From CAKZSB01 sp964646405 (lineage in GTDB: Bacteria > Pseudomonadota > Gammaproteobacteria > Granulosicoccales > Granulosicoccaceae), in contig CAZYDV010000091.1 of the NCBI GenBank assembly GCA_964646405.1, positions 1 through 19,143 of the forward strand: DNA of 19,143 nucleotides, read 5' to 3'. A program made the translations under genes and the position numbers. The notes beneath the pieces are model-generated. The model made no database searches and was not told the DNA's origin. It worked only from the letters and a program-made list of their open reading frames with translations. This document shows, piece by piece, positions 6,702 through 14,438 of this stretch; the stretch's first letter is position 1; each line of letters begins with the position of its first letter.

Positions 6702-8202
6702 GGTGGCTCGACCGTTCGGCACGCATGTGCGGAAACAAAATCACATCGCGTATCGACGGTGAACCGGTAAACAACATCACCAGGCGGTCGATGCCAATAC
6801 CTTCGCCGGCGGTCGGCGGTAAACCATACTCGAGCGCTCGAATGTAGTCTGCATCATAATGCATCGCCTCATCATCACCGGACTCCAGATTTGCGACCTG
6901 GTCGCGGAAACGTGCGGCCTGATCCTCGGCGTCGTTTAACTCAGAAAAACCATTCGCCAACTCTCGGCCGCCAACAAAGAATTCGAATCGATCGGTGACC
7001 TGCGGGTTGTCATCGTTGCGTCTGGCCAGTGGTGACACTTCTGCGGGGTACGCGGTGATGAAGGTGGGATCGTTGAGTCGATGTTCTACTGTCGCCTCGA
7101 AAATTTCGGTCTGCAGTTTGCCAACCCCCCAATTGTCCTTTATCGCAATCCCCTTGTTGCGCGCTATCGACTGCATGGCCGCCAGCTCGTCGATATCGCC
7201 GGCGTAGATGTCCGGGTTGTAGCGGATGATGGCCTCGGCCATCGTCAGGCGTTCGAATGGCTTGGCAAAGTCGTAGCTGCCCTCGCCCTCTGGCGCCTCG
7301 ATCGTGGTGCTGCCAACAACTTGTTCTGCAATTTCGCGCAACAGTGTTTCGGTCAGATCCATCAGGTCGTTGTAGTCGGCGTAAGCCTGATAAAACTCGA
7401 GCATGGTGAATTCAGGGTTATGCCGTGTTGACAGACCCTCGTTGCGAAAATTGCGATTGATTTCGAATACGCGCTCAAAGCCGCCAACCACCAGGCGCTT
7501 GAGATACAGTTCCGGCGCGATGCGCAAAAAAAGATCCATATCCAATGCGTTGTGATGCGTGATAAACGGCCGCGCTGCAGCGCCGCCTGGGATCACCTGC
7601 ATCATCGGTGTCTCAACTTCAATATACTTGCGCGCATTGAAAAATTCGCGAATGTACTGGACGATCGCCGCACGCAAACGAAAAGTTTCACGCACCTGTT
7701 CGTTCATGATCATGTCGAGATAACGCTGGCGGTAGCGCTGTTCGGTATCGGTCAGGCCGTGCCATTTTTCGGGCAGTGGTCGCAGCGATTTAGTCAACAA
7801 CCGCACCGACGAGACTTTGATCGTCAACTCACCCGTCTTGGTGAAAAACAGCTTGCCCTCGATGCCTAGCACATCGCCAACATCCATTTGTTTGAACTCG
7901 GCGTATTGCTCCTCACCGGTCGCAGCACCCTGTAAAAACAATTGAATCCTGCCAGAGGAATCCTGAAGCTGGGCAAAGCTTGCCTTCCCCATGACGCGCT
8001 TTGCCATCAACCGCCCCGCGATGGAGACTTTTTCTTCGTGACTGTCGAAGTATTCGCGATCGCGATGCTGGTGTTCCTCGAGAATATCCAGCGCCAGATC
8101 AGCCGGCCGGAAGTCGTTCGGAAACGCTGGCCCGCGCTCGCGGATTGCTGTCAGTTTCTCCCGCCGCTGGGCGATCAACTGGTTTTCTTCTTCGTTTGCC
8201 AT
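6697..8202 (-). CDS. lysS: Lysyl-tRNA synthetase, class II
   Basis: LysS charges tRNA-Lys with lysine in the cytosol. The 501-residue protein has the family layout. An N-terminal helix is followed by an OB-fold anticodon-binding domain (about 58-138, including AGRLMAKRVMGKASFAQLQD) and a class II catalytic core. Motif 1 surrounds IEVETPMM (194-201), motif 2 contains FEINRNFRNEGLSTRHNPEF (246-265), and motif 3 is GEGIGIDRLVMLF near the C-terminus. The ATG at 8202 has ACGGAAC just upstream. It lies 80 bp downstream of prfB on the same strand, the recJ-prfB-lysS order also known from E. coli, so a shared transcript is likely. The last codons and stop enter the inverted repeat described between lysS and recQ. 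Nothing is missing or unusual in the protein. Confidence 0.97.
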   Translation of the reverse strand: MANEEENQLIAQRREKLTAIRERGPAFPNDFRPADLALDILEEHQHRDREYFDSHEEKVSIAGRLMAKRVMGKASFAQLQDSSGRIQLFLQGAATGEEQYAEFKQMDVGDVLGIEGKLFFTKTGELTIKVSSVRLLTKSLRPLPEKWHGLTDTEQRYRQRYLDMIMNEQVRETFRLRAAIVQYIREFFNARKYIEVETPMMQVIPGGAAARPFITHHNALDMDLFLRIAPELYLKRLVVGGFERVFEINRNFRNEGLSTRHNPEFTMLEFYQAYADYNDLMDLTETLLREIAEQVVGSTTIEAPEGEGSYDFAKPFERLTMAEAIIRYNPDIYAGDIDELAAMQSIARNKGIAIKDNWGVGKLQTEIFEATVEHRLNDPTFITAYPAEVSPLARRNDDNPQVTDRFEFFVGGRELANGFSELNDAEDQAARFRDQVANLESGDDEAMHYDADYIRALEYGLPPTAGEGIGIDRLVMLFTGSPSIRDVILFPHMRAERSSHP

Positions 8203-8282
8203 GGTGTTCCGTTTGACCGAGTGCGGCCGAATGTAGGTTTGCTATCCAATGACGGCCGGCCAATAGTAGCCTGCCAGATGGC

Positions 8283-9378
8283 TCAGAGTCCGCTCTTGAG
8301 ACTGGCCTCGATAAAGGGGTCGAGTGCACCGTCGAGCACCGCCTGGGTATTGCCGGTTTCAACATTGGTACGCAAGTCTTTAATGCGGGACTGGTCGAGT
8401 ACATAGTTGCGAATCTGGCTGCCCCACCCGATATCGGACTTGCTGTCTTCAAGTTCCTGTTGATCACCGCGACGCTTTTGCATCTCCAACTCATACAACT
8501 TTGCCTTGAGCTGTTTCATCGCCTGATCCTTGTTCTTATGCTGTGACCGGTCATTCTGACATTGCACGACCACACCTGTCGGTCCGTGCGTAATTCGAAC
8601 CGCCGATTCGGTTCGGTTGACGTGCTGACCGCCAGCACCCGACGCGCGATAGACGTCGATGCGCAGATCGGCAGGATTGATTTCGATCTCGACGCTGTCG
8701 TCTATCTCCGGCGCAACGAATACGGCCGCAAATGATGTGTGCCGGCGGCTGCCTGAATCGAACGGGGATTTTCGCACCAGTCGATGCACACCGGTCTCGG
8801 TGCGCAGCCAGCCAAATGCGTACTCGCCTTCAAACCGTACCGTTGCCGATTTGATACCGGCGACATCACCCGGTGAAGCCTCCATCAACTCGGTGCGAAA
8901 GCCGTGCGCCTCGCCCCAGCGCAAGTACATGCGCAACAGCATTTCCGCCCAGTCCTGTGCCTCGGTGCCACCGGAGCCGGACTGGATATCGATAAAGGCG
9001 TTGGCGCTGTCGTGTTCGCCGCTGAACATGCGCTGGAACTCGAGCTTTGCGACCTTGCTCTCCAGCGCCTGTAAATCCTGCTCGACCGAATCAAGCGTTT
9101 CCTGGTCTTCTTCCTCGCGCGCCATTTCGACGAGTTCGGCGGCATCGTCAAGACCGCTGCCGAGAGAACTCAGCAACTCGACGACGGTTTCAAGTTGCGC
9201 ACGCTGCCGCCCTAGCGCCTGAGCGCGTTCGGGTTCATTCCAGACCGCCGGGTCTTCGAGCTCCATCTGAACTTCTTCGAGTTGCTCGCGCTTGGTATCG
9301 TAGTCAAAGATACCCCCTCAGCGCATCACCGCGCTCGCGAAGCTCTTCGATCTTGTTCAATGCCGGATTGATTTCCAT
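8283..9378 (-). CDS. prfB: Peptide chain release factor 2 (programmed +1 frameshift)
   Basis: RF2 recognises UGA and UAA stop codons and triggers peptide release at the ribosome. The gene is in two frames. A 24-codon leader starts at ATG 9378 (MEINPALNKIEELRERGDAL, then RGYL) and meets an in-frame UGA at 9304-9306. Skipping the base at 9306 continues at GAC (9303-9305) into the main frame, which ends at 8283. The total is about 364 residues, against 365 for E. coli RF2. The anticodon tripeptide SPF lies in RKSPFDSGSRRH and the catalytic GGQ in GAGGQHVNRTES, both intact. GGGAAG precedes the ATG. An automated caller would start at ATG 9266 and lose the N-terminus. It lies between recJ (67 bp upstream) and lysS. 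Confidence 0.96.
9303..9318 (-). promoter_or_regulatory. prfB programmed +1 frameshift site
   Basis: Reading the minus strand: AGGGGG (9318-9313), UAU, CUU (9309-9307), UGA (9306-9304), C. The internal Shine-Dalgarno-like AGGGGG three bases before the CUU slippery codon and the UGAC context are the known RF2 autoregulatory elements. Low RF2 lets the ribosome slip +1 and make more RF2, while high RF2 terminates at codon 25. The context matches the E. coli site as I recall it. Confidence 0.95.
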
Positions 9379-9445
9379 TACTTCCCGTCAGTTTTGGGTG
9401 TGTCAGATGGTTACTATTCTAGCGCGTGACGCTGTGCCACGCTGA

Positions 9446-11200
9446 TCAACTTCCGTCAGTCGTCGATTCATCGTCCAGTGGCGCCATGTACTGCACGCCA
9501 AGCTGCAGCGACTCACTGCCTGAGTAGCGATTGACACCGAGTGAATAAACCACCTGCCAGCGTCGTGCCTGTGCTGGATCAACGCGCTGGTTGAACGCAA
9601 TGGCGGCCAGCTCGCGCCCGCCATCGCAACGCTTCAAACGCAGTCGCGAATGACTGGTGCCGACCGGTCTGATATCGGTGATTTCGAAGGTGTCGTCGAA
9701 CAGCGGCGCCGGAAACCCCTGACCCCAGGGTTGCAGCAGCTCCAGTTCGCGGGCGTGATCGAGGTTGAAATCGTCGTCGTCGAGACAGCCGTCTGTCAAC
9801 CACTCGCGCTCGGGCAAACGCCCGTCGAGCACGCGCGTGACCTCAACGCGAAAACACTGATCAAATCGTGCCAGGTCGCGCTCAGCGAGACTCAGGCCGG
9901 CGGCCATGGCGTGGCCGCCAAACTTCTTTAACAAACCAGGTGTGGTGGCGGCGATCGCGCTCAGCACATCGCGCAGGTGCACACCGGGTATCGATCTGCC
10001 AGATCCCTTGAGCTCTCCATTGCCAGACTTGGCGAAGGCAAACACCGGGCGGTTACAGTGTTCACGAATCCGACCGGCCACAATTCCGACGACGCCCTCG
10101 TGCCAATCTTCGCGGTACAGACTGATCGCCTCGGGGAACTGTTTTTCGCTGTGTGCCTGCAGAATGGCATCGACCTGTTCCAGAGCAACTTCACGCATGC
10201 CACCCTCGATTTCACGTCGCTGCCGGTTGAGGGTGTCGAGCTGGCGGGCAATTTTTGTCGCGTTGACCTCGCCGCTGCTCAACAGGCATTCAATGCCGAT
10301 GCTGATATCGTCCAGCCGGCCAGCCGCGTTCAGTCGAGGACCGATACAAAATCCCAGATCTTCGGCGCGGGCGAGCCTGTGGTCGCGACCGGCAACGATG
10401 AACAAAGCCAGCACCCCCGGCCGGGTGCGGCCAGCGCGAATCCGCCGCAGGCCCTGTTCGACCAGAATGCGGTTATTACGATCCAGCGGTACCACATCGG
10501 CGACCGTGGCAATCGCCACCAGGTCCAGATAGTCGGCCATGACAGGTCGCGCAAGCCGCTGCTTTTCGAACCAGCCGTCATCGCCAAGCCGCCGGCACAG
10601 TACCGCCAGCACATAAAAGATGACACCGGCGCCGCACAGATTGCCACCGCCACTGTCGTCATCCAGCCTGTTGGGATTGACCAGCGCGTCGGCTGCCGGC
10701 AGCTCGTCGGGTGGCAGATGATGATCGGTGACCAGCACTTTGATGCCCGCGGCTCGCGCGGCCTCGACGCCGTCGTGCGAGGCGATGCCGTTGTCGACGG
10801 TGACGATCAGGTCGGGCTCACGAGGTGTCGCTATTTCGACAATCTGACGCGACAGTCCGTAGCCGAACTCGAATCGATTGGGCACCAGCCAATCGACGTT
10901 GGTGGCACCCATCGCGCGCAGTGCGTGAACGGCGATTGCGGTGCTGGCGGCGCCATCGGCATCGTAGTCACCGATGATCAGGATGCGTCTGCCGGCGGTG
11001 ATTGATTCGTGCAGTAGCGTCACAGCGCGCGGCAGGTCGACCATGCTATCGGGCCGGAGCATCCCGTTCAGGGCCAATTGCAAGTCGCCGGTGGACTGTA
11101 CACCCCGGGCTGCCAGCACGCGCCCGATAAAGCTGCAGCCATGTAACTGGCCCGCCAATTGCGCGTCGTATGCCCGACGCCGCACGGTATCACCGGTCAT
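9446..11200 (-). CDS. recJ: Single-stranded-DNA-specific 5'-3' exonuclease RecJ
   Basis: RecJ degrades single-stranded DNA 5' to 3' in RecF-pathway recombination, mismatch repair and base-excision repair. From ATG 11200 it is 584 residues, close to E. coli RecJ (577). DHH phosphoesterase motifs are all present: DYDADG (78-83), VDNG (135-138), TDHH (158-161), then GPRLNAAGR (287-295), and the DHHA1 segment with GSGRS (399-403) and FGGHAMAAG (427-435). A C-terminal OB-like region follows. The frame is open further upstream to 11629, but that stretch is Cys/Ser/Pro-rich shadow sequence opposite the conserved part of the rpfE-like gene. GGAG at 11208-11211, seven bases before ATG 11200, confirms the shorter start. 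The ATG lies inside the 3' end of the rpfE-like gene (11-base overlap), which suggests translational coupling. prfB follows after 67 bp. Confidence 0.96.
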   Translation of the reverse strand: MTGDTVRRRAYDAQLAGQLHGCSFIGRVLAARGVQSTGDLQLALNGMLRPDSMVDLPRAVTLLHESITAGRRILIIGDYDADGAASTAIAVHALRAMGATNVDWLVPNRFEFGYGLSRQIVEIATPREPDLIVTVDNGIASHDGVEAARAAGIKVLVTDHHLPPDELPAADALVNPNRLDDDSGGGNLCGAGVIFYVLAVLCRRLGDDGWFEKQRLARPVMADYLDLVAIATVADVVPLDRNNRILVEQGLRRIRAGRTRPGVLALFIVAGRDHRLARAEDLGFCIGPRLNAAGRLDDISIGIECLLSSGEVNATKIARQLDTLNRQRREIEGGMREVALEQVDAILQAHSEKQFPEAISLYREDWHEGVVGIVAGRIREHCNRPVFAFAKSGNGELKGSGRSIPGVHLRDVLSAIAATTPGLLKKFGGHAMAAGLSLAERDLARFDQCFRVEVTRVLDGRLPEREWLTDGCLDDDDFNLDHARELELLQPWGQGFPAPLFDDTFEITDIRPVGTSHSRLRLKRCDGGRELAAIAFNQRVDPAQARRWQVVYSLGVNRYSGSESLQLGVQYMAPLDDESTTDGS

Positions 11201-12272
11201 TGACAGGCTCCAGAAAGCGATCAAACGGACGCGGGCGAATCCAGAACCTGCGCCGCGCTCGATAGTCCAGCCGCCACCAGTGGGTCCCAGTCCACAGGTC
11301 AAGCTCGGCGATTCCAGTGGCGGCCAGTCGTTTCCACAAAGGGGCGAATAGCGATGTTTCCAGCTCGCCCAGCACACGCTGGCGCAAGGCGGCATCGCCG
11401 GTGTTGACGGCCGTTTGCAGACGGCGTTCGACAACCAGGCTTGCGCCCGAGCTGATAAGATCGTCTGGCAGCCGGTCGTGCCAGGTCGCCTGGGTGAATT
11501 GTGCGAGGCTTCGGGTGTAGAAATCATCGCCGATAACCTGCCGATCGACAGGGCTGCCAATGAGGTCAGGCATGCTGCCTTCACCCCACAACCACAGTGA
11601 ATTGACCGGCAACTGCCCGCGCTTTTCACGCTCGAGATTGACCGGATGATCGAACAGAATCATCTGACACTCAGTGAGCAGCCGCTGCCAGTAACCGGCA
11701 TCAACCCCGCTGGCACGAGTGGTGCCGATGTTGTGACCAATGGCGGCGGTGAGGCTCGTGGTCTGTATCTCCAGACCCCGGTTACCGTGCAGATACCACC
11801 GCTGGGCCGCACCCGCCGTCAGCTGCAATGCATCGACGGCGAGGTGCTTATTGAGCGCGTCGACCAGCGCCTGCGCCTCGTCGATGGATAGATCGAGCAG
11901 AATCGGATCACCGAGCAAAACACTATGCATATCAATTTGTTGATAGACCGGATCGGCTCGAAAAAGCAGACTCGACTGTTCGCCAGCTCGAGCCAGGTCA
12001 GGTACCTCCCGGTGCGCACCCAGAATTGCCGCACAGGTAGTACACGCAGGCAAGTTGACATTGAACCAATCGAGCACCAATTGCTCAAACGAGCGGGCGT
12101 CGGCGTTTGCCACCTCCGCCCTGCTAAGCAACCGACCAAGCGCCGGCAGATCAGCGTGATCACCGCCCGGTTCGACAGGTTGCAACAACCCGGGCAACAA
12201 TAGACAAAACGACCTCGGCCGCGGGTTCGACGGACTTTCCGCTGTCTCAGATTTTGCAGAGTTTACAGACAT
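11190..12272 (-). CDS. RpfE-type protein, phosphoglycerate mutase/alkaline phosphatase-like family
   Basis: This protein of about 360 residues resembles the conserved RpfE-type proteins found next to recJ in Xanthomonas and other Gammaproteobacteria. They are often annotated as phosphoglycerate-mutase-like or regulatory and have no settled biochemical role. Recognisable family features are the N-terminal SFCLLLPGLL, ADPVYQQIDM (about 106-115), an LTECQMIL-FDHPVN segment and NSLWLWGEG (224-232). There is no signal peptide or membrane segment. The ATG at 12272 is chosen. A TTG two codons upstream (12278) is also open, and neither has a good Shine-Dalgarno. The ATG shares two bases with the divergent start of the TVP38-family gene. 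Downstream, its stop overlaps the start of recJ by 11 bases (ATGACCGGTGA). Assignment to the family rests on these motifs and on synteny. Confidence 0.75.
   Translation of the reverse strand: MSVNSAKSETAESPSNPRPRSFCLLLPGLLQPVEPGGDHADLPALGRLLSRAEVANADARSFEQLVLDWFNVNLPACTTCAAILGAHREVPDLARAGEQSSLLFRADPVYQQIDMHSVLLGDPILLDLSIDEAQALVDALNKHLAVDALQLTAGAAQRWYLHGNRGLEIQTTSLTAAIGHNIGTTRASGVDAGYWQRLLTECQMILFDHPVNLEREKRGQLPVNSLWLWGEGSMPDLIGSPVDRQVIGDDFYTRSLAQFTQATWHDRLPDDLISSGASLVVERRLQTAVNTGDAALRQRVLGELETSLFAPLWKRLAATGIAELDLWTGTHWWRLDYRARRRFWIRPRPFDRFLEPVNDR
11208..11211 (-). promoter_or_regulatory. Shine-Dalgarno GGAG for recJ inside the rpfE-like gene
   Basis: GGAG lies seven bases before the recJ ATG and within the last codons of the upstream gene. 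It fixes the recJ start at 11200 against a much longer open frame. Confidence 0.65.
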
Positions 12273-12960
12273 GAACAAGACAAAAATAATCGTGTTGCTG
12301 GCGGCGGTTGCACTGATAGCAGCGTTTTTTTTGTTCGACCTCGGGCAATATCTATCGCTCGATTTTCTGAAGGAAAAACACCAGACTATACTCGCTTTCT
12401 ACGCACAGAACCGACTGCTGACGCTCGCCGGCTTTTTCGCCGCCTATGTGCTGGTCGCCGCACTGTCGCTGCCTGGTGCTGCGATTCTCACCCTTGCGGC
12501 AGGCGCAATTTTCGGATTTCTGACGGGCCTGGTGCTGGTGTCTTTTGCCTCAACACTGGGCGCCACCATCGCGTTTCTGGTCTCGCGCTTTCTCTTCAGG
12601 GAGTCGGTTCAGGCCAAGTTCGGCAACCAGCTTAGTGCTATCAATCGCGGTGTAGAGGAAGAAGGGGCGTTTTATTTGTTCACCCTGCGTCTGATCCCGG
12701 CGGTGCCATTTTTCGTCATCAACCTGCTGATGGGCCTGACGCCAATCAAAACCGGTATCTATGCGATCGTCAGCCAATTGGGCATGCTCCCGGGCACTGC
12801 AGTATTTGTCAACGCAGGTGCGCAATTGTCTAAAATCGAATCGCTGAAGGATATTCTCTCGCCCGGACTGATCGGCGCATTTGTGCTGCTGGGTATCTTC
12901 CCGATCGTGGCCAAGAAAATCATCGCTTACTACAAACAGAATAAGGTCGCAGCCCTATGA
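12271..12960 (+). CDS. TVP38/TMEM64 family membrane protein (VTT/SNARE-associated domain)
   Basis: This 229-residue inner-membrane protein belongs to the TVP38/TMEM64 branch of the DedA superfamily. Members have lipid- or small-molecule-transport-like folds but mostly unknown substrates. Hydrophobic segments lie at about 5-25, 48-68, 70-100, 135-160, 163-185 and 200-218. The VTT core is visible in LPGAAILTLAAGAIFGFLTG (about 70-89) and LRLIPAVPFFVINLLMG (about 138-154), including the Arg-Pro pattern of the re-entrant loop. The ATG at 12271 has only a weak GAG upstream. It overlaps the next gene by ATGA (12957-12960), so the two are probably translated together. Single polypeptides joining these two domains are known in public annotation, which supports a functional link. 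Its start codon overlaps the divergent rpfE-like start. Confidence 0.88.
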   Translation: MNKTKIIVLLAAVALIAAFFLFDLGQYLSLDFLKEKHQTILAFYAQNRLLTLAGFFAAYVLVAALSLPGAAILTLAAGAIFGFLTGLVLVSFASTLGATIAFLVSRFLFRESVQAKFGNQLSAINRGVEEEGAFYLFTLRLIPAVPFFVINLLMGLTPIKTGIYAIVSQLGMLPGTAVFVNAGAQLSKIESLKDILSPGLIGAFVLLGIFPIVAKKIIAYYKQNKVAAL

Positions 12961-14423
12961 GCGGTCCGTACGAACAACCGAGCCACTTCGACACCAACGT
13001 CATCGTCATCGGCGCCGGTTCCGGTGGCCTGGTCACAGCACTGATCGCCGCGGCAGTTAAGGCACGCGTGACGTTGATCGAACGCCACAAAATGGGTGGT
13101 GATTGCCTGAACACCGGCTGTGTGCCGTCCAAGGCGCTGATCCGTTCGGCGAAATTCCTGTCGGATGTGGCAAATTCAAAAAAATATGGTGTCCACACCG
13201 CCAGTGCCGAATTCGACTTCGCCGAGGTCATGGAACGCGTGCAGGGCATCATCAAACGAATCGAACCACACGATTCCGTCGAACGCTTCACCGGCCTGGG
13301 TGTCGACTGCATCATGGGCGAGGCACGCGTGGTCAGCCCCTGGGCGGTCGAAGTGAACGGCCAGACCATCACCGCGAGAAACATCGTTCTGGCGACTGGC
13401 GCCCGCCCGTTCGTACCACCGATCAACGGCCTGGATCAAGTTAGCTGGTATAACTCGGACACGCTTTGGGACTTGCGCGAGCAACCGCGTCGTATGGTGG
13501 TACTCGGCGGTGGCCCCATTGGTTGCGAGCTGGCTCAGTCTTTCGCCCGACTTGGCAGTGAGGTCTCGCTGGTCGAGATGGCCCCGCGGATCATGGTTCG
13601 CGAGGACGAAGATATCTCGGACATGATCCAAAAGCGTTTCGAAGCCGAGTCGATGCAGGTACTGACCGGCACGCGTGCGGTTGAATGTCGACGCGACGGT
13701 GACAAGCAATTGCTGGTCTGCGAGCGCGACGGCGAGACGCTGGAACTTCCGTTTGACGGGCTGATGGTCGCTATTGGGCGCAAGCCAAACGTAGAAGGGT
13801 TCGGGCTCGAAGAGCTCGGCGTCGAGTTGCGCAAAAACACCACCGTCGCGACCGACGACTTTCTGCGCACCAACTTCCCGAGCATTCTGGCGGTAGGAGA
13901 TGTCACCGGGCCGTACCAATTCACCCACACCGCCTCGCACCAGGCGTGGTTCGCCGCCGTCAACAGCCTGTTCGGCATGGTGAAAAAGTTCCGCGTCGAC
14001 TACTCAGTCGTGCCGTGGGCCACCTTCACTGATCCGGAAGTCGCACGCGTGGGGCTAAACGAGACTGAAGCGAAAGAAAAAAACATTCCCCATGAAGTCA
14101 CCACTTATGACATCGGCTCGCTCGACCGCGCCGTCGCAGACAGCAGCGATTACGGCCTGGTCAAGGTACTCACCGTACCGGGCAAAGACAAAATACTGGG
14201 CGCGACCATCGTTGGCGCACACGCGGGCGACCTCTTGACCGAATATGTTTTCGCGATGAAGCACAAGCTGGGTCTAAACAAGATTCTGGGCACCATCCAC
14301 AGCTACCCGACAATGGCCGAGGCAAACAAATTCGCCGCCGGCAACTGGAAACGGGCCAATGCGCCGCAAAAACTACTGGGCTGGGTAGAGAAATTTCACA
14401 CCTGGCGACGCGGAAAAAAATAG
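12957..14423 (+). CDS. FAD-dependent pyridine nucleotide-disulfide oxidoreductase (mercuric-reductase-like)
   Basis: This 488-residue flavoprotein has the glutathione reductase fold: FAD-binding GAGSGG (19-24), redox disulfide GGDCLNTGCVPSK with Cys50 and Cys55, NAD(P)-binding LGGGPIGCELAQ (about 182-193), the second FAD motif ILAVGDVTG, and a C-terminal dimerisation domain with the HSYPTMAE motif (His448, Glu455) that supplies the catalytic base. True mercuric reductases also carry a C-terminal vicinal cysteine pair and often an N-terminal heavy-metal domain. Neither is present, so mercury reduction is unlikely. There are no lipoamide-dehydrogenase operon partners. The ATGA overlap with the upstream TVP38-family gene points to a joint role, perhaps a membrane-linked redox process, with the substrate unknown. 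AAGG lies about ten bases before the ATG. The gene converges with the GGDEF-EAL gene, leaving only 15 bp between the stops. Confidence 0.9.
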   Translation: MSGPYEQPSHFDTNVIVIGAGSGGLVTALIAAAVKARVTLIERHKMGGDCLNTGCVPSKALIRSAKFLSDVANSKKYGVHTASAEFDFAEVMERVQGIIKRIEPHDSVERFTGLGVDCIMGEARVVSPWAVEVNGQTITARNIVLATGARPFVPPINGLDQVSWYNSDTLWDLREQPRRMVVLGGGPIGCELAQSFARLGSEVSLVEMAPRIMVREDEDISDMIQKRFEAESMQVLTGTRAVECRRDGDKQLLVCERDGETLELPFDGLMVAIGRKPNVEGFGLEELGVELRKNTTVATDDFLRTNFPSILAVGDVTGPYQFTHTASHQAWFAAVNSLFGMVKKFRVDYSVVPWATFTDPEVARVGLNETEAKEKNIPHEVTTYDIGSLDRAVADSSDYGLVKVLTVPGKDKILGATIVGAHAGDLLTEYVFAMKHKLGLNKILGTIHSYPTMAEANKFAAGNWKRANAPQKLLGWVEKFHTWRRGKK

Positions 14424-14438
14424 CCGCGCGAGCGTCAT

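Noticed and set aside
8254..8261. GGCCGGCC palindrome between prfB and lysS
   Set aside because: An 8-bp GC palindrome is expected by chance at this base composition and has no supporting context.
9977..11005. 342-residue plus-strand open frame opposite recJ
   Set aside because: It is a shadow of the recJ coding strand in a GC-rich genome. The sequence has no recognisable domain and no ribosome-binding site of note.
11201..11629. Extension of the recJ frame giving a 727-residue product
   Set aside because: The extra N-terminal part is Cys/Ser/Pro-rich with no family similarity, lies antisense-frame-shifted within the rpfE-like gene, and the GGAG before ATG 11200 marks the real start.
13176..13940. 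254-residue minus-strand open frame opposite the FAD oxidoreductase
   Set aside because: It is fully contained in a gene with clear motifs on the other strand and reads as its antisense shadow.
12957..14423. Mercuric reductase (merA)
   Set aside because: The redox disulfide is present, but the C-terminal vicinal cysteines and the heavy-metal-binding domain are missing and no mer genes are nearby.
14409..14428. CGCGG-A-rich loop-CCGCG hairpin at the convergent stops of the oxidoreductase and GGDEF-EAL genes
   Set aside because: The stem is only 5 bp with a 10-base loop and no T-run at the correct end in either direction, so it is too weak to call a terminator.
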